This document shows, in pieces, positions 11,471 to 53,090 of a DNA stretch of 64,000 nt. The position numbers were made by a program, and so were the translations under genes. Below the pieces are notes generated by a model. That model had not been told where the DNA came from. It ran no database searches and worked only from the letters and a program-made list of their open reading frames with translations. The DNA comes from Meghimatium bilineatum. Lineage: Eukaryota; Mollusca; Gastropoda; Stylommatophora; Philomycidae. Numbering within the stretch: position 1 is the stretch's first letter; each line of letters starts with the position of its first letter. The stretch is taken from positions 63,077,353-63,141,352 of the forward strand of contig CM067316.1 in assembly GCA_034231615.1 (NCBI GenBank), written 5' to 3'.

Positions 11471-12465
11471 GCAAGACAGGAGAGTTATCTTTGTAAACTC
11501 CGGGCAAGAAGATCATGACATTTAGCAAGTGTCATTGTTTAGTCTCCGCCATTACTTCAACTGAACACACGCCACGTCAAGTGAACAATACAAACCTTTC
11601 CTTACATTCTGACTGACGTCCGTGACGTTCAAGTGTTGTTGAACGGAAGAAAATTATGTTGCACACCTGAGAGTTACGTGCCAGAGTGATGCTTCAGGTG
11701 TACACCCTATCTCTGGTAATGTCAGATCCAAACGCGGAACATTGGTATCGTCTGTGAGATTTCAGATTGAAAATGACATTAAAACACCAAAAAGACCAAC
11801 GAGAGGTTTTTGTGTGTTCCGTGACCAGATGTAAAATCCAAGCGGGGTTCACGTACGTGGCATTCATATTCTAGATCCTATTTGACATATCTAACTTTCC
11901 GTTCAGGTAAACTTAGACATTCAACGGTTTGTTTGACGAAATATGTCTCAATAGTCAATAGCAACCCTCGTGTAGAGCAAGTTCCTGAACGGAACAAAGC
12001 GCAGGATTACGAGGATAGGCCGAGGTTATATTCACTCGGAAACTGACATCTTTCTTGTGCTACCACAGACTAAAGAATTAAGAGGGATAATCACTTTTTA
12101 TAACATATCGATGAGATAGTTGTAGTACAAAAGGGGAATTAGATTTTCACTAGCATGTGGCAAATTATATTGCTTTTTCCCCCTTTCTTTCCAAGTGAAG
12201 CCGTGTTTGTTTAACTTTATTAAGGAGAAAATCCTTTCTGGAATTTCACACAAGCTTTGACACATATATTGTTTGTTTTTGCTAGCAGCAAGACAGTTTA
12301 TAAGGAAGATGGGGTGTTCCGATGGGGTGGGCGATAAAGCTATCCCTTTTCCTTTAAGAAATTAGAACATAACCCTCACCCATAGACATTTGGTTACAAG
12401 GAGGTTAATTCCCCAGTAAGTGATTTTCTGCAAAAATGTCACCGAAACTCTAATGAAAAAGAGGA
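11471..12465. other. No gene or classified repeat seen
   Basis: About 1 kb of apparently unique sequence. I looked for the missing upstream esterase exons (EDCLxLN-like, or the Cys-loop region) and found none. Confidence 0.4.
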
Positions 12466-12469
12466 AATT

Positions 12470-12545
12470 ATAACACTGTAACAAGTGGGAATACTGTAAC
12501 ATAGGGGAATACTGTAATATGGGCGATCACTGTAACATGGGGGAA
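12470..12545. repeat. Short tandem repeat around ACTGTAACATGGGGGAAT
   Basis: About four imperfect units of 17-19 bp. Confidence 0.7.
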
Positions 12546-12964
12546 CAAAAATAGGTAGATGTGTTACCAAACGTCTACTGTTCTACAATACCAGTCCATC
12601 TAGCAACTTTTCTCTTTGACGTCCCCTATCTCTTCTCTCTTCTCCCTTTGATCTTTCCAGTGGTTATTAAGTGTTCAAGCTGTGTTCATCTCAGCACATG
12701 CCCTAGAAATCTTCACTGTCTGCCCCTAATGTTTGACATGATTGATCTTTTTTACGTCAGCATCAATGAGAACATCTGCATTATATATACAATACATATG
12801 TATATATTTACTTACTGACCAGTTCCCCGGAGTTGCGAGTTTCACCCTTTCTTCCCTGTGCAAGGTAGTTGTAGGCATGTCTTCAGCGGTGTTATGTCTG
12901 TATAAATCGTGTTAGTGATGGAGATGTTTGGTAATAATAATTGTTCTCGTAGGTCTTATAGTGC

Positions 12965-13215
12965 AGGTCATTCAATAATTTGGTGTTTTACTGTTTCCTC
13001 ACATGGTCTGTTGCAGTGGTTGCAGTATGGTAATGGTCTGCGGTAATTATTTGTTGGTACTTGTGAAGTTGTACATGTGATGTTCGCAGCCGCATTAATA
13101 TTGTGGTTTAATCTTTGCTTTTTAAATCTATTTTTGCTGTCTTGTGAATTTGGTTGGGACATGTCTGCGTATGACACTCTTTCTTTTGGGTCAGTGACCC
13201 AGCGTCCATTCATTG
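12965..13215 (-). mobile_element. LINE 3' terminal fragment (Cys/His tail)
   Basis: The minus-strand frame ends YCNHCNRPCEETVKHQIIE, matching the CxxC...ETxxH...C zinc-knuckle-like ending found after RNase H in many non-LTR elements. Upstream of it is a polar, Asn/Arg-rich stretch with no recognised domain. Probable relic; an 81-codon ORF remains. Confidence 0.45.
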
Positions 13216-13304
13216 TTTTTTTTTAGATTCACTCTAAGGTTAGGGGTAAATTTTGGTGAAGCATACTCGCTTCATTTTTTGCCAACTAATCACCACTTTC
13301 ATTC

Positions 13305-13550
13305 CTGATATTACATACGTGGCCTAATATCCAGTGACAGTTTTATTCACGCTGATACATACGTGGCCTAGTATCCACTAGTTTTATTCCCGCTGATACA
13401 TACGTGGCCTCGTATCCACTAGTTTTATTCCCGCTGATACATACGTGGCCTCGGATCCACTAGTTTTATTCCCGCTGATACATACGTGGCCTCGTATCCA
13501 CTAGTTTTATTCCCGCTGATACATACGTGGCCTAGTATCCAGTGACAGTG
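13305..13550. repeat. ~41 bp tandem repeat, 5-6 copies
   Basis: The unit carries GATACATACGTGGCCTCGTA and CCACTAGTTTTATTCCCGCT. The outermost units carry a variant ATCCAGTGACAG. Confidence 0.9.
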
Positions 13551-14077
13551 TAGTATTCCTGACATCGAATGTAAGTTAGAAATCCTTGACTTATCGCACT
13601 ATGCTATTTCTTCTAACAGTATACCTACACACATTCTACAGATTGTCAAAAACTCACACCCAATTGGAGCCGAATGATGGACCTTAGCCCATCAGGGTTG
13701 GAAGAGTGTTACATTGAGATCTTTATTTTAGGTGATTATCCTCTTCGCACACCAGACATGACCATAGGTGCTCAGATCTCCGCTTCAGTAAATCTCTCAG
13801 GGAATAACGGCTGATGGTTATGGTTCTGTGTTGGTTCAATGCTCTTTGGGAATTCTGTGTTAGGTATTATCTACGGAAACGCCTATATTTTCTTGTATTG
13901 GGCCACTCCCAATTCGTTCATTCTTGATATTGACTCATATTCATTTACAAAAGATTTGCATCAGAAAGATCTCCATACATCCCTAATCTCTACCATCCTG
14001 AATGAGTTTGGAAACTTCACACTCTGTCCAGTTCGGCCATATTATTCGGCCATGTCTTCTTCTGTCCAAGGGATAAA

Positions 14078-14210
14078 TGTTCCAGTGTCGGTAACAACCC
14101 TAAACAGGAAATGGGTAGCTAGGGTAACACAGTGCAAATATCAAAATGAACAAAAATAGGTATAAGTGTTACGAAAAGAAGCCATACAACAAAATAACAA
14201 CGAAACACAG
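14078..14210 (+). mobile_element. Interspersed repeat family D, copy 1
   Basis: It shares TGTTCCAGTGT, GGTAACAA-CC-TAAA, AACAAAAATAGGTATA and AAGTGTTA blocks with 52928-53075. No coding potential recognised. Confidence 0.55.
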
Positions 14211-15321
14211 TGACAGATTATATCATGCTGCACTTTCTCTGCTTCCTCCGTTTCTATTATATATTCTCTCTCTCTCTCTCTCTCTCTCTTTTACTTTCCT
14301 TACTTTCACAACCATGTTTGTCTCTACGTAAGATTTGTTGACTGGTATTTTTTTGTCCCGATGAAGGCTTTTTAGTCGAAACGTCGTCTGTCACTGTGTC
14401 TCGTTGTTAGGTTGTTTTATGACTTATTTTAGTAACACTTAAACCTTTTTCTTCTGACCACATAGTCTTCTTCGACAATCCACCGTACCTTTAAGAACAT
14501 CTTTTGTTATTGAGCAATGTCTCATCACTTGTCTGTACAATCGGAGTTTACTAAGTTTCCCGATTGTTAACAGTGATTCTTGTTGATCCGCTAATACATT
14601 AATTCTATCATGCAAACAATCCATTGTTCTTATGTTCTCTGTTACAGATATATATTGCAATGCAATCGATGAGTTACATTAATTTATCTGTGAAAGTATT
14701 TTTAATTAAGAGTAGTTCCTGCCAGGGCCGGATTTAGACTTGTTACGCCCTAAGCTATTTGAGATATGGGGCCCTTTATGTCCAGATTATATGTCACTGC
14801 CAAATATGATTATAGGATACTTAGAGGGTTGAACTGAAATATTTTTTGGGACCCCGAAGAAAGTGGGACCCTAAGCTATAGCTTATACGTAAATCCTGCA
14901 CTGGTTCCTGCTTCTAGTTCCGTAAGAAATTTGACGAGTTCTTCCAGTCGACTCTATAATTCAGTGAAATGACTCGCCTGTTTCAAAGGAATCTCACACC
15001 TTTACATTTTATATTTACTGCAAGTTGTACACGACTGATGAAGCTTTCACAAAATACAATAACTTGTCATAAAAAAAATCCGCACTTTTTCTTCTTATTT
15101 CGTATGCGCTTTTTGAGTTATTACTCAATATCAACTCAATATATTAATATCAACAAGTTGTATAGCTTTTTAAAGTAACCACAGACTGATATAATTTTAT
15201 ACCATATTTTTTTTTACTTTGTACGAAATTAAATCAAATAGCTACACTGACAATGCTTATATGAACGCATCGCCACGGAATATATATATATATATATCAT
15301 TATTGTATATGAATCCCACAG
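14211..15321. other. No gene seen; (CT)n and hairpin motif
   Basis: A CT microsatellite lies at about 14260-14290. A GATGAAGG...GTCGAAACGTC hairpin motif occurs at about 14359-14391. The rest is AT-rich. A small TA run at 15281-15298 precedes the first recognised esterase exon. Confidence 0.45.
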
Positions 15322-44670
<29,349 letters not shown>

Positions 44671-44806
44671 AGCCATTACATATCAACAAATGGGATTGGT
44701 AGCGTGACCATTGTTATAATATCCGGAATGCTGAGCCATTTTACGTCACTATGTAATATCAATCTGATATATCGGTGATTTTGATTGGCTGGTAAAACAA
44801 AGTGTG

Positions 44807-44812
44807 ATTAAA
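44807..44812 (+). promoter_or_regulatory. Candidate poly(A) signal ATTAAA
   Basis: It lies 137 bp after the esterase stop codon. A canonical AATAAA lies further away at 45515-45520. Either could end the transcript. Confidence 0.35.
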
Positions 44813-44999
44813 TGAATCAATCAAAAATATGAAAATACTTGGAGTGGCCTGTCGCAGTGACGCTGCACTCAAGCATGTTATCGATAATAGGTATCATGAC
44901 CTGCATAATTAAGAGTGGTAGTAGTAGAACGTAGCCGTAACCTTCGATAACAGTTACCATGTTGTTCCGACAGGCCGATGTTGTGCTTGAACTACTTAC

Positions 45000-45190
45000 G
45001 GGCACGGCGTGGGTGGGCGGAACAACAAAGAAACCTGTCGCAAGGGCCAGAGTTGTGCCCTGATGTCGACATCTGTTTCAGCGGCATTAGACTTGAAACA
45101 CCATCGAGTCGGATGGCTGCTGAAACAGAGGGCAGAGCACTTATAGGAATACCCCACGTGCTGTGAGGCCAGTTTCTAATCAAGAGAATC
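45000..45190 (+). mobile_element. LINE 3' end fragment
   Basis: It ends with the same CACTTATAGGAAT...GCCAGTTTCTAATCAAGA tail as 1080-1150, the 3' end of the RNase H LINE group. Confidence 0.5.
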
Positions 45191-45559
45191 AAGTAGTAGA
45201 ACAGGACACCAGCAGGGAGGAACAGCTAAAATGTTTTACCAGTGGGTCACAGGAACCATCAATATGCATACCTTTCGTCATCTGCTAGAGGAGATTGGGC
45301 ACCAATGTGTCTGGCCGGATGCAATTATGTCGGTACACTTAACTAATAGCCAATCAGGTATGCTATAACAAAAGTCACGTTTGGGGGCACACGAGATTTG
45401 AACCAAATTCGTTCAGATGTTGAGAAAATCAGAATGTAGCAGACGACAAGTGAGCAGGCTTTGGTTTAAATCTAATCTTGTTTTAATTATCCGTGATTCC
45501 TAATAATATTATTCAATAAATATTGAATAGTAAAAATGTATCGGTACAAGTCTAAAATG

Positions 45560-46015
45560 TAGGAGAGTAACATGGAGAGACGATTACAGGCATTAGAATA
45601 CAAATGTTACATGCGAATTCTACGAATGTAGAGATATAGATAAATGTAGATATATAGATAAATGTAGATATATATACGAATAGAGAACATCAAGATAAAT
45701 GTGTAGGTAAGAAATAAAATAGAGATGTATGCAAGTCTACAAGAACCATTGTTGTCAATAGTGAAACGACGAAAACTTGCATGGTTTGGACATGTATACA
45801 GACATGATTCCTTGTCAAAAACAATACTGCAGGGAACGGTCGAAAGTGGAAGAAGCAGAAGAGACCAAATAAAATTATGGACAGACAACATCTAGGACTG
45901 GACAAGACACGATTTTTTCCTTAGTCGTCCGCACGTCGAAGATAGAAATCACAGAAGGATTGGGTATATTGATACATCCAACGTTGTACCGCTACGACCC
46001 TGACGGGTTATAGGT
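45560..46015 (+). mobile_element. LINE gamma tail (decayed)
   Basis: Fragments MERRLQALEYKCYMRIL, MIPCQKQYCR and SNVVPLRP in broken frames match 35765-36270. A tract of GTAGATATATAGATAAAT repeats (45630-45680) interrupts it. Confidence 0.65.
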
Positions 46016-46324
46016 TTATAGATAGGTACATAGTTGGGCATCAAGTAAGAATCGCACTGTGTGTAAAGTTGTATTTCTAGTACACCCAAGAAAGATATTT
46101 ATCAGTCTATTAGTGAGGCACGCGCACCTTTCTCTTGTGTGTAGGTCTGTTAGGATGATATTGGTAAGACGCGCATACCTTTCCCATGTAGATACCGTAT
46201 CGATAGAATGTTGTCGAGAAAAGATGAGTGTTATTTCAAACTGTGTAGACAAAATATGCTGCCCATCTATTATTTGTTGTTAGCAAGAAAATATGTTTTA
46301 TTATAAGTATAAAATGAATGAGAA

Positions 46325-46540
46325 ATGGAAGTATTTTATATCGTAAATGTTGGAGAGAAATGATGTGCCACATATTGAAAATGTTGGAGAGAAATGATGT
46401 ACCACATATTGAAAATGTTGGAGAGAAATGATGTACCACATATTGAAAATGTTGGAGAGAAATGATGTGCTGTATAACGTAAATGTTGGAGAGAAATGAT
46501 GTACCACATATTGAAAATGTTGGAGAGAAATGTTCTGTCT
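46325..46540. repeat. 34 bp minisatellite, 6 copies
   Basis: The unit is about AATGTTGGAGAGAAATGATG plus TACCACATATTGAA. A related single segment at 46755-46800 lies inside the neighbouring LINE remnant, so the array probably arose from it. Confidence 0.85.
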
Positions 46541-46544
46541 AATT

Positions 46545-46805
46545 ATTGTCTATCCCCGGTGGAAGCTGGTTGATAGCATCCACACTTGCCGTTAAGCGTA
46601 GGGGTGGGAGCTGTAAGTTTATGTTCAAGGCCAGATGTGATGCCTGAGTCGTACTGATTTCTTGTTTGTGGAGGGGGGTCGTGATGTTATTGATCCATCT
46701 CTTTCTCAGTCTTCCCTTTACTCTGTATCCAACTGATCGTTTGTTATAACAATGTGCTGTATATTCAGAATGTTGGAGTGAATTGATGTAGCGGATATTC
46801 AAAAT
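46545..46805 (-). mobile_element. LINE delta-like tail
   Basis: The minus frame reads YINSLQHSEYTAHCYNKRS, then GRLRKRWINNITTPLHKQ, comparable with the HxxRxP...GRPRKRW ending of delta. Confidence 0.5.
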
Positions 46806-47009
46806 GTTTTACTTGTTGAATTTGACAATCATAATCATCATTTTTCCCGCCAGGATTACGCCCATTTGACACATCGCCTGTTGCTCCATGTTATCGCTAA
46901 AAATTCTACACAAGATAATTTAATGTGTACTACGTCACTTCCTGGTGTACAGCAATGATGGTTGTACAAAATAATGCACAATTATTAATACTTACCTCAT
47001 TGATTTTTT

Positions 47010-47180
47010 TTCTTGCTCTTCTTCCTCTCCTGCGTTCATTCTCAAGTTCCACTGCATCTCTCTTGTAGCCGGATAGTGGTCCTACTAGATTTCTAGCAGG
47101 ATGTGGTCCAAGAAATGGAAATGCGTTGTGTCCCCGTTTTATTTGCGCCAATGGCCCGACACATCCGTCTTCGGTGGATT
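47010..47180 (+). mobile_element. Family B, copy 7
   Basis: Full length, from CCTGCGTTCATTCTCAAGTT to ACATCCGTCTTCGGTGG. Confidence 0.75.
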
Positions 47181-47489
47181 TATCTTGTTCACTTTGAAGC
47201 ATAAATGGAAAACATCGGACCTTAATATATTATAGATCCCTTCAGAAAAAACAAACTATAGCAATGGATTCTCAAATAAAAGGCATTCGGATTGTAGACA
47301 TCAATGTCAACCTTGCCTCAAAGAGGATGTCTATAAATTGGGTCTACAATCAGGGCGGGAGAATGTCTGAGCCGAGACTGTCGCCAGTATAGAAGACCTT
47401 CCAGAATAATTAATTAGGAGCTCATTCGTTACGTTTTGATTAGTGTTTGGATATCGGTTGGTCACTATTTGCATATTATGAAGAACAAC
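47181..47489. other. Intergenic, nothing recognised
   Basis: No gene or repeat family seen. Confidence 0.4.
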
Positions 47490-47800
47490 ACCTTTGAGAT
47501 GAAATGCAACAGAAAGATACTTAGAATATCATGAAAGGAAAAGAAAGATACTCAGATATCAGATAAACTTAGATATTATTACCAGACACAACTGAAAGAC
47601 AAATAATGGAGACCATAGCACATGGGAAGAGTAGAAAGGGCAGACCAAGAAGACGATGGTCTGAAGACATTAATTATAACATGAATACGTCATTGGAAAA
47701 TACAAAAGCCGCATGGCCCAAACATAAATTACCACATTACGTTTAGGAACCTGATTGGGAAAGCAACATTCTGGAGAAAATACATTACATGACATTGTAG
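47490..47800 (+). mobile_element. LINE tail, same type as 10436
   Basis: Shared blocks: CCTTTGAGATGAAATGCAAC, GGCAGACCAAGAAGACGATG and TGAAGACATTAATTATAACA. Heavily decayed. Confidence 0.55.
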
Positions 47801-47884
47801 TCTGAGCGTGCATTGTTAAGCTGATGGTACTTGTGTTTTACTAAGTATTATTCTTGGATGTAGGAATCTGAATGCAAATATGTA

Positions 47885-48240
47885 CTTCTGTCTATTGTCT
47901 TGTCTCAGCTGTTGCTGTTAGGCGTTGCAGGATTGAATGACGATCGGTCTTCGAGATATAGCACATTGGTCGCTTTATATACAGTGACATTATAACGTCT
48001 CAGAATGTTGTTAACTACTTCAAACCACCATCTTCTTGGCCGTCCTCTACCTCTTGTTACTTCCATTCCCAAGTTGTGTGCTCTTGTTGCTGGCCAATAA
48101 GGGCTAATTTTTATTAAGTGGCCGAGCCGTCTCGGTTTTCAATATATTTAACCAGTAACTGATTGAACTCCTTTGCCTGTTTAAAGTGTTGATTATCGAT
48201 GGGATAGTGATATTTCTTTCTTACTTTTCTATTGCCATTA
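47885..48240 (-). mobile_element. LINE tail fragment
   Basis: The complement of CCACCATCTTCTTGGCCGTC gives the Arg-rich ending; same blocks at 18890 and 58255. Confidence 0.5.
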
Positions 48241-48640
48241 ATTCGGTATTTTCAATATTAATCTTTATGTTGAATTTATGACATGTTGGAGTCTGTTCAT
48301 ATGGTCTTGCAATTTTTACACGGTGTTTTATGACGGCAAAGCACAATTTATTATATCAGTTATATCCTTGTATTTAAGTATACACAAATGTCTTCATTGC
48401 TACTAATTGTTCATATCAGTTCACATATCTGTTATATGTATATTTTTGAAATAAATGTTTTTATTGTTATAAAGTTATTTTTCTGTCAACAAATATATAG
48501 TTATACTTGTACTGTTTATCTGTTCCTCAATTTTAAAATTGTTTCACTGTAGTATCCGAGTCATTAATAAAAAATATGCAATTTTGAGGAATATGTCGTT
48601 TGAGTATGTATGTTCTCTTATCACTTGATTCCTCTTGATT
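48241..48640. other. AT-rich intergenic, nothing recognised
   Basis: No gene. An AAATAAATG at about 48450 is isolated. Confidence 0.4.
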
Positions 48641-48649
48641 AGGAACAAG

Positions 48650-48865
48650 CAACAAGTGTTGGGATATTCCCGTAAATGTTCATTTGACAGGTCAATCACC
48701 CCATCAAAGTGTTGGGAGATTCCCTAAATGCTCAGTTGACAGGTCAATCACCCCATCACAGTGTTGGGAGATTCCCATAAATGCTCAGTTGACAGGTCAA
48801 TCACCCCATCAAAGTGTTGGGAGATTCCCATAAATGGTCAGTTGACCGGTCAATCACCTCATCAA
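48650..48865. repeat. 53 bp minisatellite, 4 copies, seeded in a LINE 3' end
   Basis: The unit contains AGTGTTGGGAGATTCCCATA and CAGTTGACAGGTCAATCACC. The first unit follows the LINE end phrase TTGATTAGGAACAAG. Confidence 0.85.
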
Positions 48866-49299
48866 AGTGTGTATAAAGGGTTGTCTATAAATTATGTCAA
48901 CAATTTTATTTCAATCTTTGATCACCACCCATCCCTCCCCCTGCAGCTTAATTATGTCAAAAACTGTTTAACACCTTACCATCACCCTATTACTATCACA
49001 TTTTTGGCGACAATTTATTTTTTTAAATTCGTTTTTCAGATAGTGTAGCAAAAATACATAGAAACAAGATGTCAGAAAGCAAACACTGTGACTTATCAAC
49101 TTTCACCATTACTTATCCAACGAAATATCATAATGGAAATCAAAAGACAAATAGTATCTACAATTTCTATAACACTCTGCTACTAATGTCAAACATTACC
49201 TTTAACAGCCTCGCAGCAGAGGGAAATCTTCACACGTGAAATGAATTGTCCCTGAGAAAAGCTGTAATTTACTAAACTAGATAAAAAAGGAAATGAAGA

Positions 49300-49630
49300 A
49301 ATTAGGAAAAGAGTTGGTACAATATCATGTATTGAACATATCAAAAGACGGCAAGTAAAATGGTTCGGTCACCTTATGAGAATGAATCCAAACCAAATAC
49401 CAATAAGAGCATATAACAAAAGAATATCTGGATATAAAGCCAATGATAGATGAAGAAAAATGGTGAATAGAAAACATCAAGGTCATCTTGAACACACATT
49501 GATTCAACGCAACCAAGGCAACACATGTAGCCTTGGAACGACAACTGAGACTGCCACCCCTACATGTTAACGGCAAGTGTGGATACTGCCAACCATCATT
49601 CATCTCGAGAAAGACAATAGACAATGATAA
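49300..49630 (+). mobile_element. LINE delta tail
   Basis: The + strand reads VGTISCIEHIKRRQVKWFGH, LMRMNPNQIPIRAYNKR, then frameshifted sequence. It aligns with the unexpanded form of the segment that is amplified at 2945. Confidence 0.65.
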
Positions 49631-49854
49631 AAATAACAGTATTGTTGATGTCAACTTTTGTCATTCCCCCCCCCCCACTCCACCTTACTAACAACTGTCA
49701 AACTGAGGCGGTGACAGCTGTTCTCACTTGGCAACCCCCACTTCCCTTTACCAACAGCTGTCAAACAGAGGGGTGACAGCGGTTCTCACTTGGAAGATGA
49801 CGCAACCGACAATTCAATCTCAGTTATTCTATCACGACTCTCAAAGTATGCTAT

Positions 49855-50000
49855 GGAAAATAGAGAAGTTCATGATAAGATAGAGAAGTTCATGATAAGA
49901 TAGATAAGTTCATGATAAGATAGATAAGTTCATGATAAGATAGATAAGTTCATGATAAGATAGATAAGTTCATGATAAGATAGATAAGTTCATGATAAGG
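49855..50000. repeat. 20 bp minisatellite (GATAGATAAGTTCATGATAA), 7 copies
   Basis: Nearly perfect. Ends about 70 bp before an RNase H motif. Confidence 0.95.
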
Positions 50001-50420
50001 CGGGAGTTGGTTACTCTTCTCATCGACATGCTACTATACATCCAGAGCATCACATTGATCCAGGTCATGAGGGAGTGACACGAAATGATAGAGCTGACAC
50101 ATTGGCAAGCAACGCTATTGTGAATGTGTACGGTGATTAAAAAATCGGAGTTAATTAGGTGAGCAGGTATGGGTACACTGCAAAGTGATGAAGACAAGGC
50201 TAAAAGAGACAATATTTATGTTAAGAGAATGATAAAAATGGGAGTTAATAACGGAGAGGAAACAAAATGTATCCTGACTAGAAAGATCCGAAGAACACAC
50301 AACCAAAGACTGACTGGTACACTATTTGATTGGCGCAGTTTATACGTCTGTGCCAACCAATTCACCATTCTTCAATCCGATGGGAATACCCTGACGCAGT
50401 GATGACATTACTAACATTCC
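50001..50420 (+). mobile_element. LINE RNase H C-terminal fragment and tail
   Basis: The + strand reads HIDPGHEGVTRNDRADTLAS, the terminal RNase H motif. A 77-codon frame (DNIYVKRMIKMGVNNGEETK and RRTHNQRLTGTLFDW) then corresponds to the tail of the 811-1160 copy (RMLEMGVSRD, RNQHLTGT). Confidence 0.65.
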
Positions 50421-50479
50421 CTACCACATAAGACTCTGCCACCAAAGGACAACGGTATAGTCCTAATGTTCGTTGGTCT

Positions 50480-51040
50480 GTATCTCGTCGTCATCCTTTG
50501 GTCTGCATCCTTTCGTCTGCATCCCTTCGTCATCCTTTGGTCTGTATCCCTTCGTCATCCTTTGACCTGCATCCCTTCTTTATCCTAAAGGTCTGCATCC
50601 CGTCGTCATCCTTTCGTCTGCATCCCTTCGTCATCCTTTGGTCTGTATCCCTTCGTTATCCTTTGGTTTGTATCCCTTCGTCATCCTTTGACCTGCATCC
50701 CTTCGTTATCCTTAAGGTTTGCATCCATTCGTCATCCTTTCGTCTGCATCCCTTCGTCATCCTTTTGTCTGTATCCCTTCGTCATCCTTTGGTCTGTATC
50801 CCTTCGTCATCCTTTGGTATGTATCCCTTCGTCATCCTTTGACCTGCATCCCTTCTTTATCCTTTCGTCTGCATCCATTCGTCATCCTTTAGTCTGTATC
50901 CCTTCGCCATCCTTTGACCTGCATCCCTTCGTCATCCTTTGGTCTGTATCCCTTCGTCATCCTTTGACCTGCATCCCTTCGTTATCCTTAAGGTCTGCAT
51001 CCCTTCGTCATCCTTTCGTCTGCATCCCTTCGTCATCCTC
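50480..51040. repeat. 25 bp pyrimidine-rich minisatellite, ~22 copies
   Basis: The unit is CTGCATCCCTTCGTCATCCT plus TTGGT. The + strand is strongly C/T-biased. Overlapping + ORFs of 114 and 121 codons are read-throughs of the array. Confidence 0.95.
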
Positions 51041-51717
51041 TAAGATAATTTGACAGAAGATAGAATAGTTTTAAAAATAAAAATAAAACATGCAGTTACA
51101 ATAATTTTGTCACAGGTGGCAGGTCGTCAAACCATCTCTCCAACTTTCCTTAGTCGCCTCCTACGACATGTCTATAAAGAAAACAGGACAGTGGCCTTAT
51201 TTTTTCCACCCTCAACCAGAATACCGTGCCACGGTTGCCATGAATGAATCACACAAAAATAAAAGCATCTACGGCACAATATAATTCAAATAGAATATGG
51301 TCTTAGGATGAGAGACGTAACTTGGTAAAATTGACGTTTTAATTGCATGCTTATCATTTATGGGAATGTCCCTATTGTCGTGATGCAGGACCCTAATCAA
51401 ACCCGTAGTTAAGGAGAGGGGTGTTCAAATCCATCTTTAGCAATTCAGAACATAACTTTTAGTAATAGGAACATGCCAACAGACAGTCCTAACCTCCTTA
51501 GCAATTTTTCACAAAAGGTCATGGAATTTTTTATCACAAAAGAAGATCAAACGCACGAAAAACCAAAACTAGTGACCAGAAATAGATGTGAAAACAGCTA
51601 CTCACCATACATAGAAATAAAACGAGGGGTAAGACAAGGATGTCTTTATCACCCAGCTAATTTAAAATCTACATGGACAATATTTGTATACATATAGAAG
51701 GAATGCAAGGACTCAAT

Positions 51718-51970
51718 CTTCTTCTTCGTTAATTCTCAAACTCCTGCAGATTAGCAGGATGTAGTCCAGAGAACAGAATGCGCTATGTCATTGTTTACAC
51801 AATTGCTGTGATATATGCGTCTTTAGGCCTGACACATCTGACTTCAGCATTGCTTTGGATCACTATATGGGATGGAACAGCCAACTTCATCCCATAACTT
51901 CCTCAGTCGCCTCTTGCGACATGTTTGGAAAGTAAACAGTTTTGCTATTATTTACTTCCCTCTCGAGCGC
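51718..51970 (+). mobile_element. Family A copy inserted in LINE alpha
   Basis: Full length. Flanked by GACTCAAT (51710) and GTCTCAAA (51998), a possible 8 bp target-site duplication with mismatches. Confidence 0.75.
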
Positions 51971-52311
51971 CGGCAACACATGGGAGGGGAGTTCGGGTCT
52001 CAAATACAGTGAGAAAATAATGAACAACTTAAGATCTGCAGATGACACTGTCTTTTTAGCGGCAAGTGAACAGGAACTACAAAGACTAATAGCTCAAGTC
52101 GATAAATCAATTAGGTCTACAAAATACGGACTAGATATAAACATCCAAAAAACAAAAACCATGATAATCAGCAAAGTCACAGAGGAACAGACGCTAAACA
52201 TAAAGATACATGGAGATAAATTACAAGCTGTATCACATTTTCAATATTTCGGACACATAGACCTAATCACAAATGATGGCAGATGTGAAACATAAGTTAA
52301 AAGTAGAATCA

Positions 52312-52675
52312 TCATCATGTGCCATGCCGGCTGGCGTATGCGGTCATGGCTCTCCACAGCTCTCTGTCCACAGTATTATGTATCAAAGTCGTTGTTTCCT
52401 TGCCGTGCCAGGTTGTCAAACTGTCTTCTTCTTCTTTCGTTCACTTGAAACATGTCTATAACTGTAATTCTGTCTCCTTAATAAAACTCACTGTCTTTTG
52501 TAGTTCATACAGTGTCCCATAGAGTTTTGATTCCAGTGTTGTTTCCTCTGGCCAATATGTCTGCCTCAGCGTTTCATGCTCAGAACACTCTTGAAGTATA
52601 TGTTTGGTCAAACTGTCTAATATTTTCTCACGTTGTCGCCCTCTGTCTCTGTTGCCTTCAATTTGCCTGTTGTGA
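52312..52675 (-). mobile_element. LINE beta 3' end within LINE alpha
   Basis: The reverse complement matches 61480-61680 ([31 protein letters not shown]) and carries an ATCATCATC run at its 3' end, here at 52312. Confidence 0.65.
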
Positions 52676-52919
52676 CTATGTTCTCCAAGTATGGCTCAGT
52701 AGCATGGACAATAAACAAACAATTTGAATACATAATTGAAGCCTTTGAGATGTGGATATAGCTTATACAAGAATGGGGAGGGGAGGTTTCGTGAATAAAA
52801 GATAAGAAAACCAATAAAGAGGTTCTAATAACACTTCGTATGAAGAAAGAATTATTAATGGAAACAAATAAAATATTTGGGATACATTAAAATTTAAAAG
52901 TCTTGAAACCTTGTTGAAG

Positions 52920-53090
52920 AAATAAATGTTCCAGTGTGGGGTAACAATCCTAAATAGGAAATAAGTGACTGGGGTAAAACAGGGAAATTAACAAATTGAA
53001 CAAAAATAGGTATAGGCCCTAAGTGTTATAAAAAAAACTAGTCATATAATAACCTAAGAACACGTATACTTATTTTTGTTTTCTTTTTAT
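52920..53090 (+). mobile_element. Family D, copy 2, within LINE alpha
   Basis: AAATGTTCCAGTGTGGGGTA to ACCTAAG. It matches 14078-14210. The LINE sequence resumes immediately after. Confidence 0.55.

Noticed and set aside
1..15321. Upstream exons of the esterase
   Set aside because: I looked for EDCLxLN-like and signal-peptide exons with matching phase and found none; they probably lie outside the window or are too short to see.
50498..51053. ORFs of 114 and 121 codons with HPFVIL repeats
   Set aside because: 25 bp array; three units make 25 codons, so the frame stays open by chance of composition.
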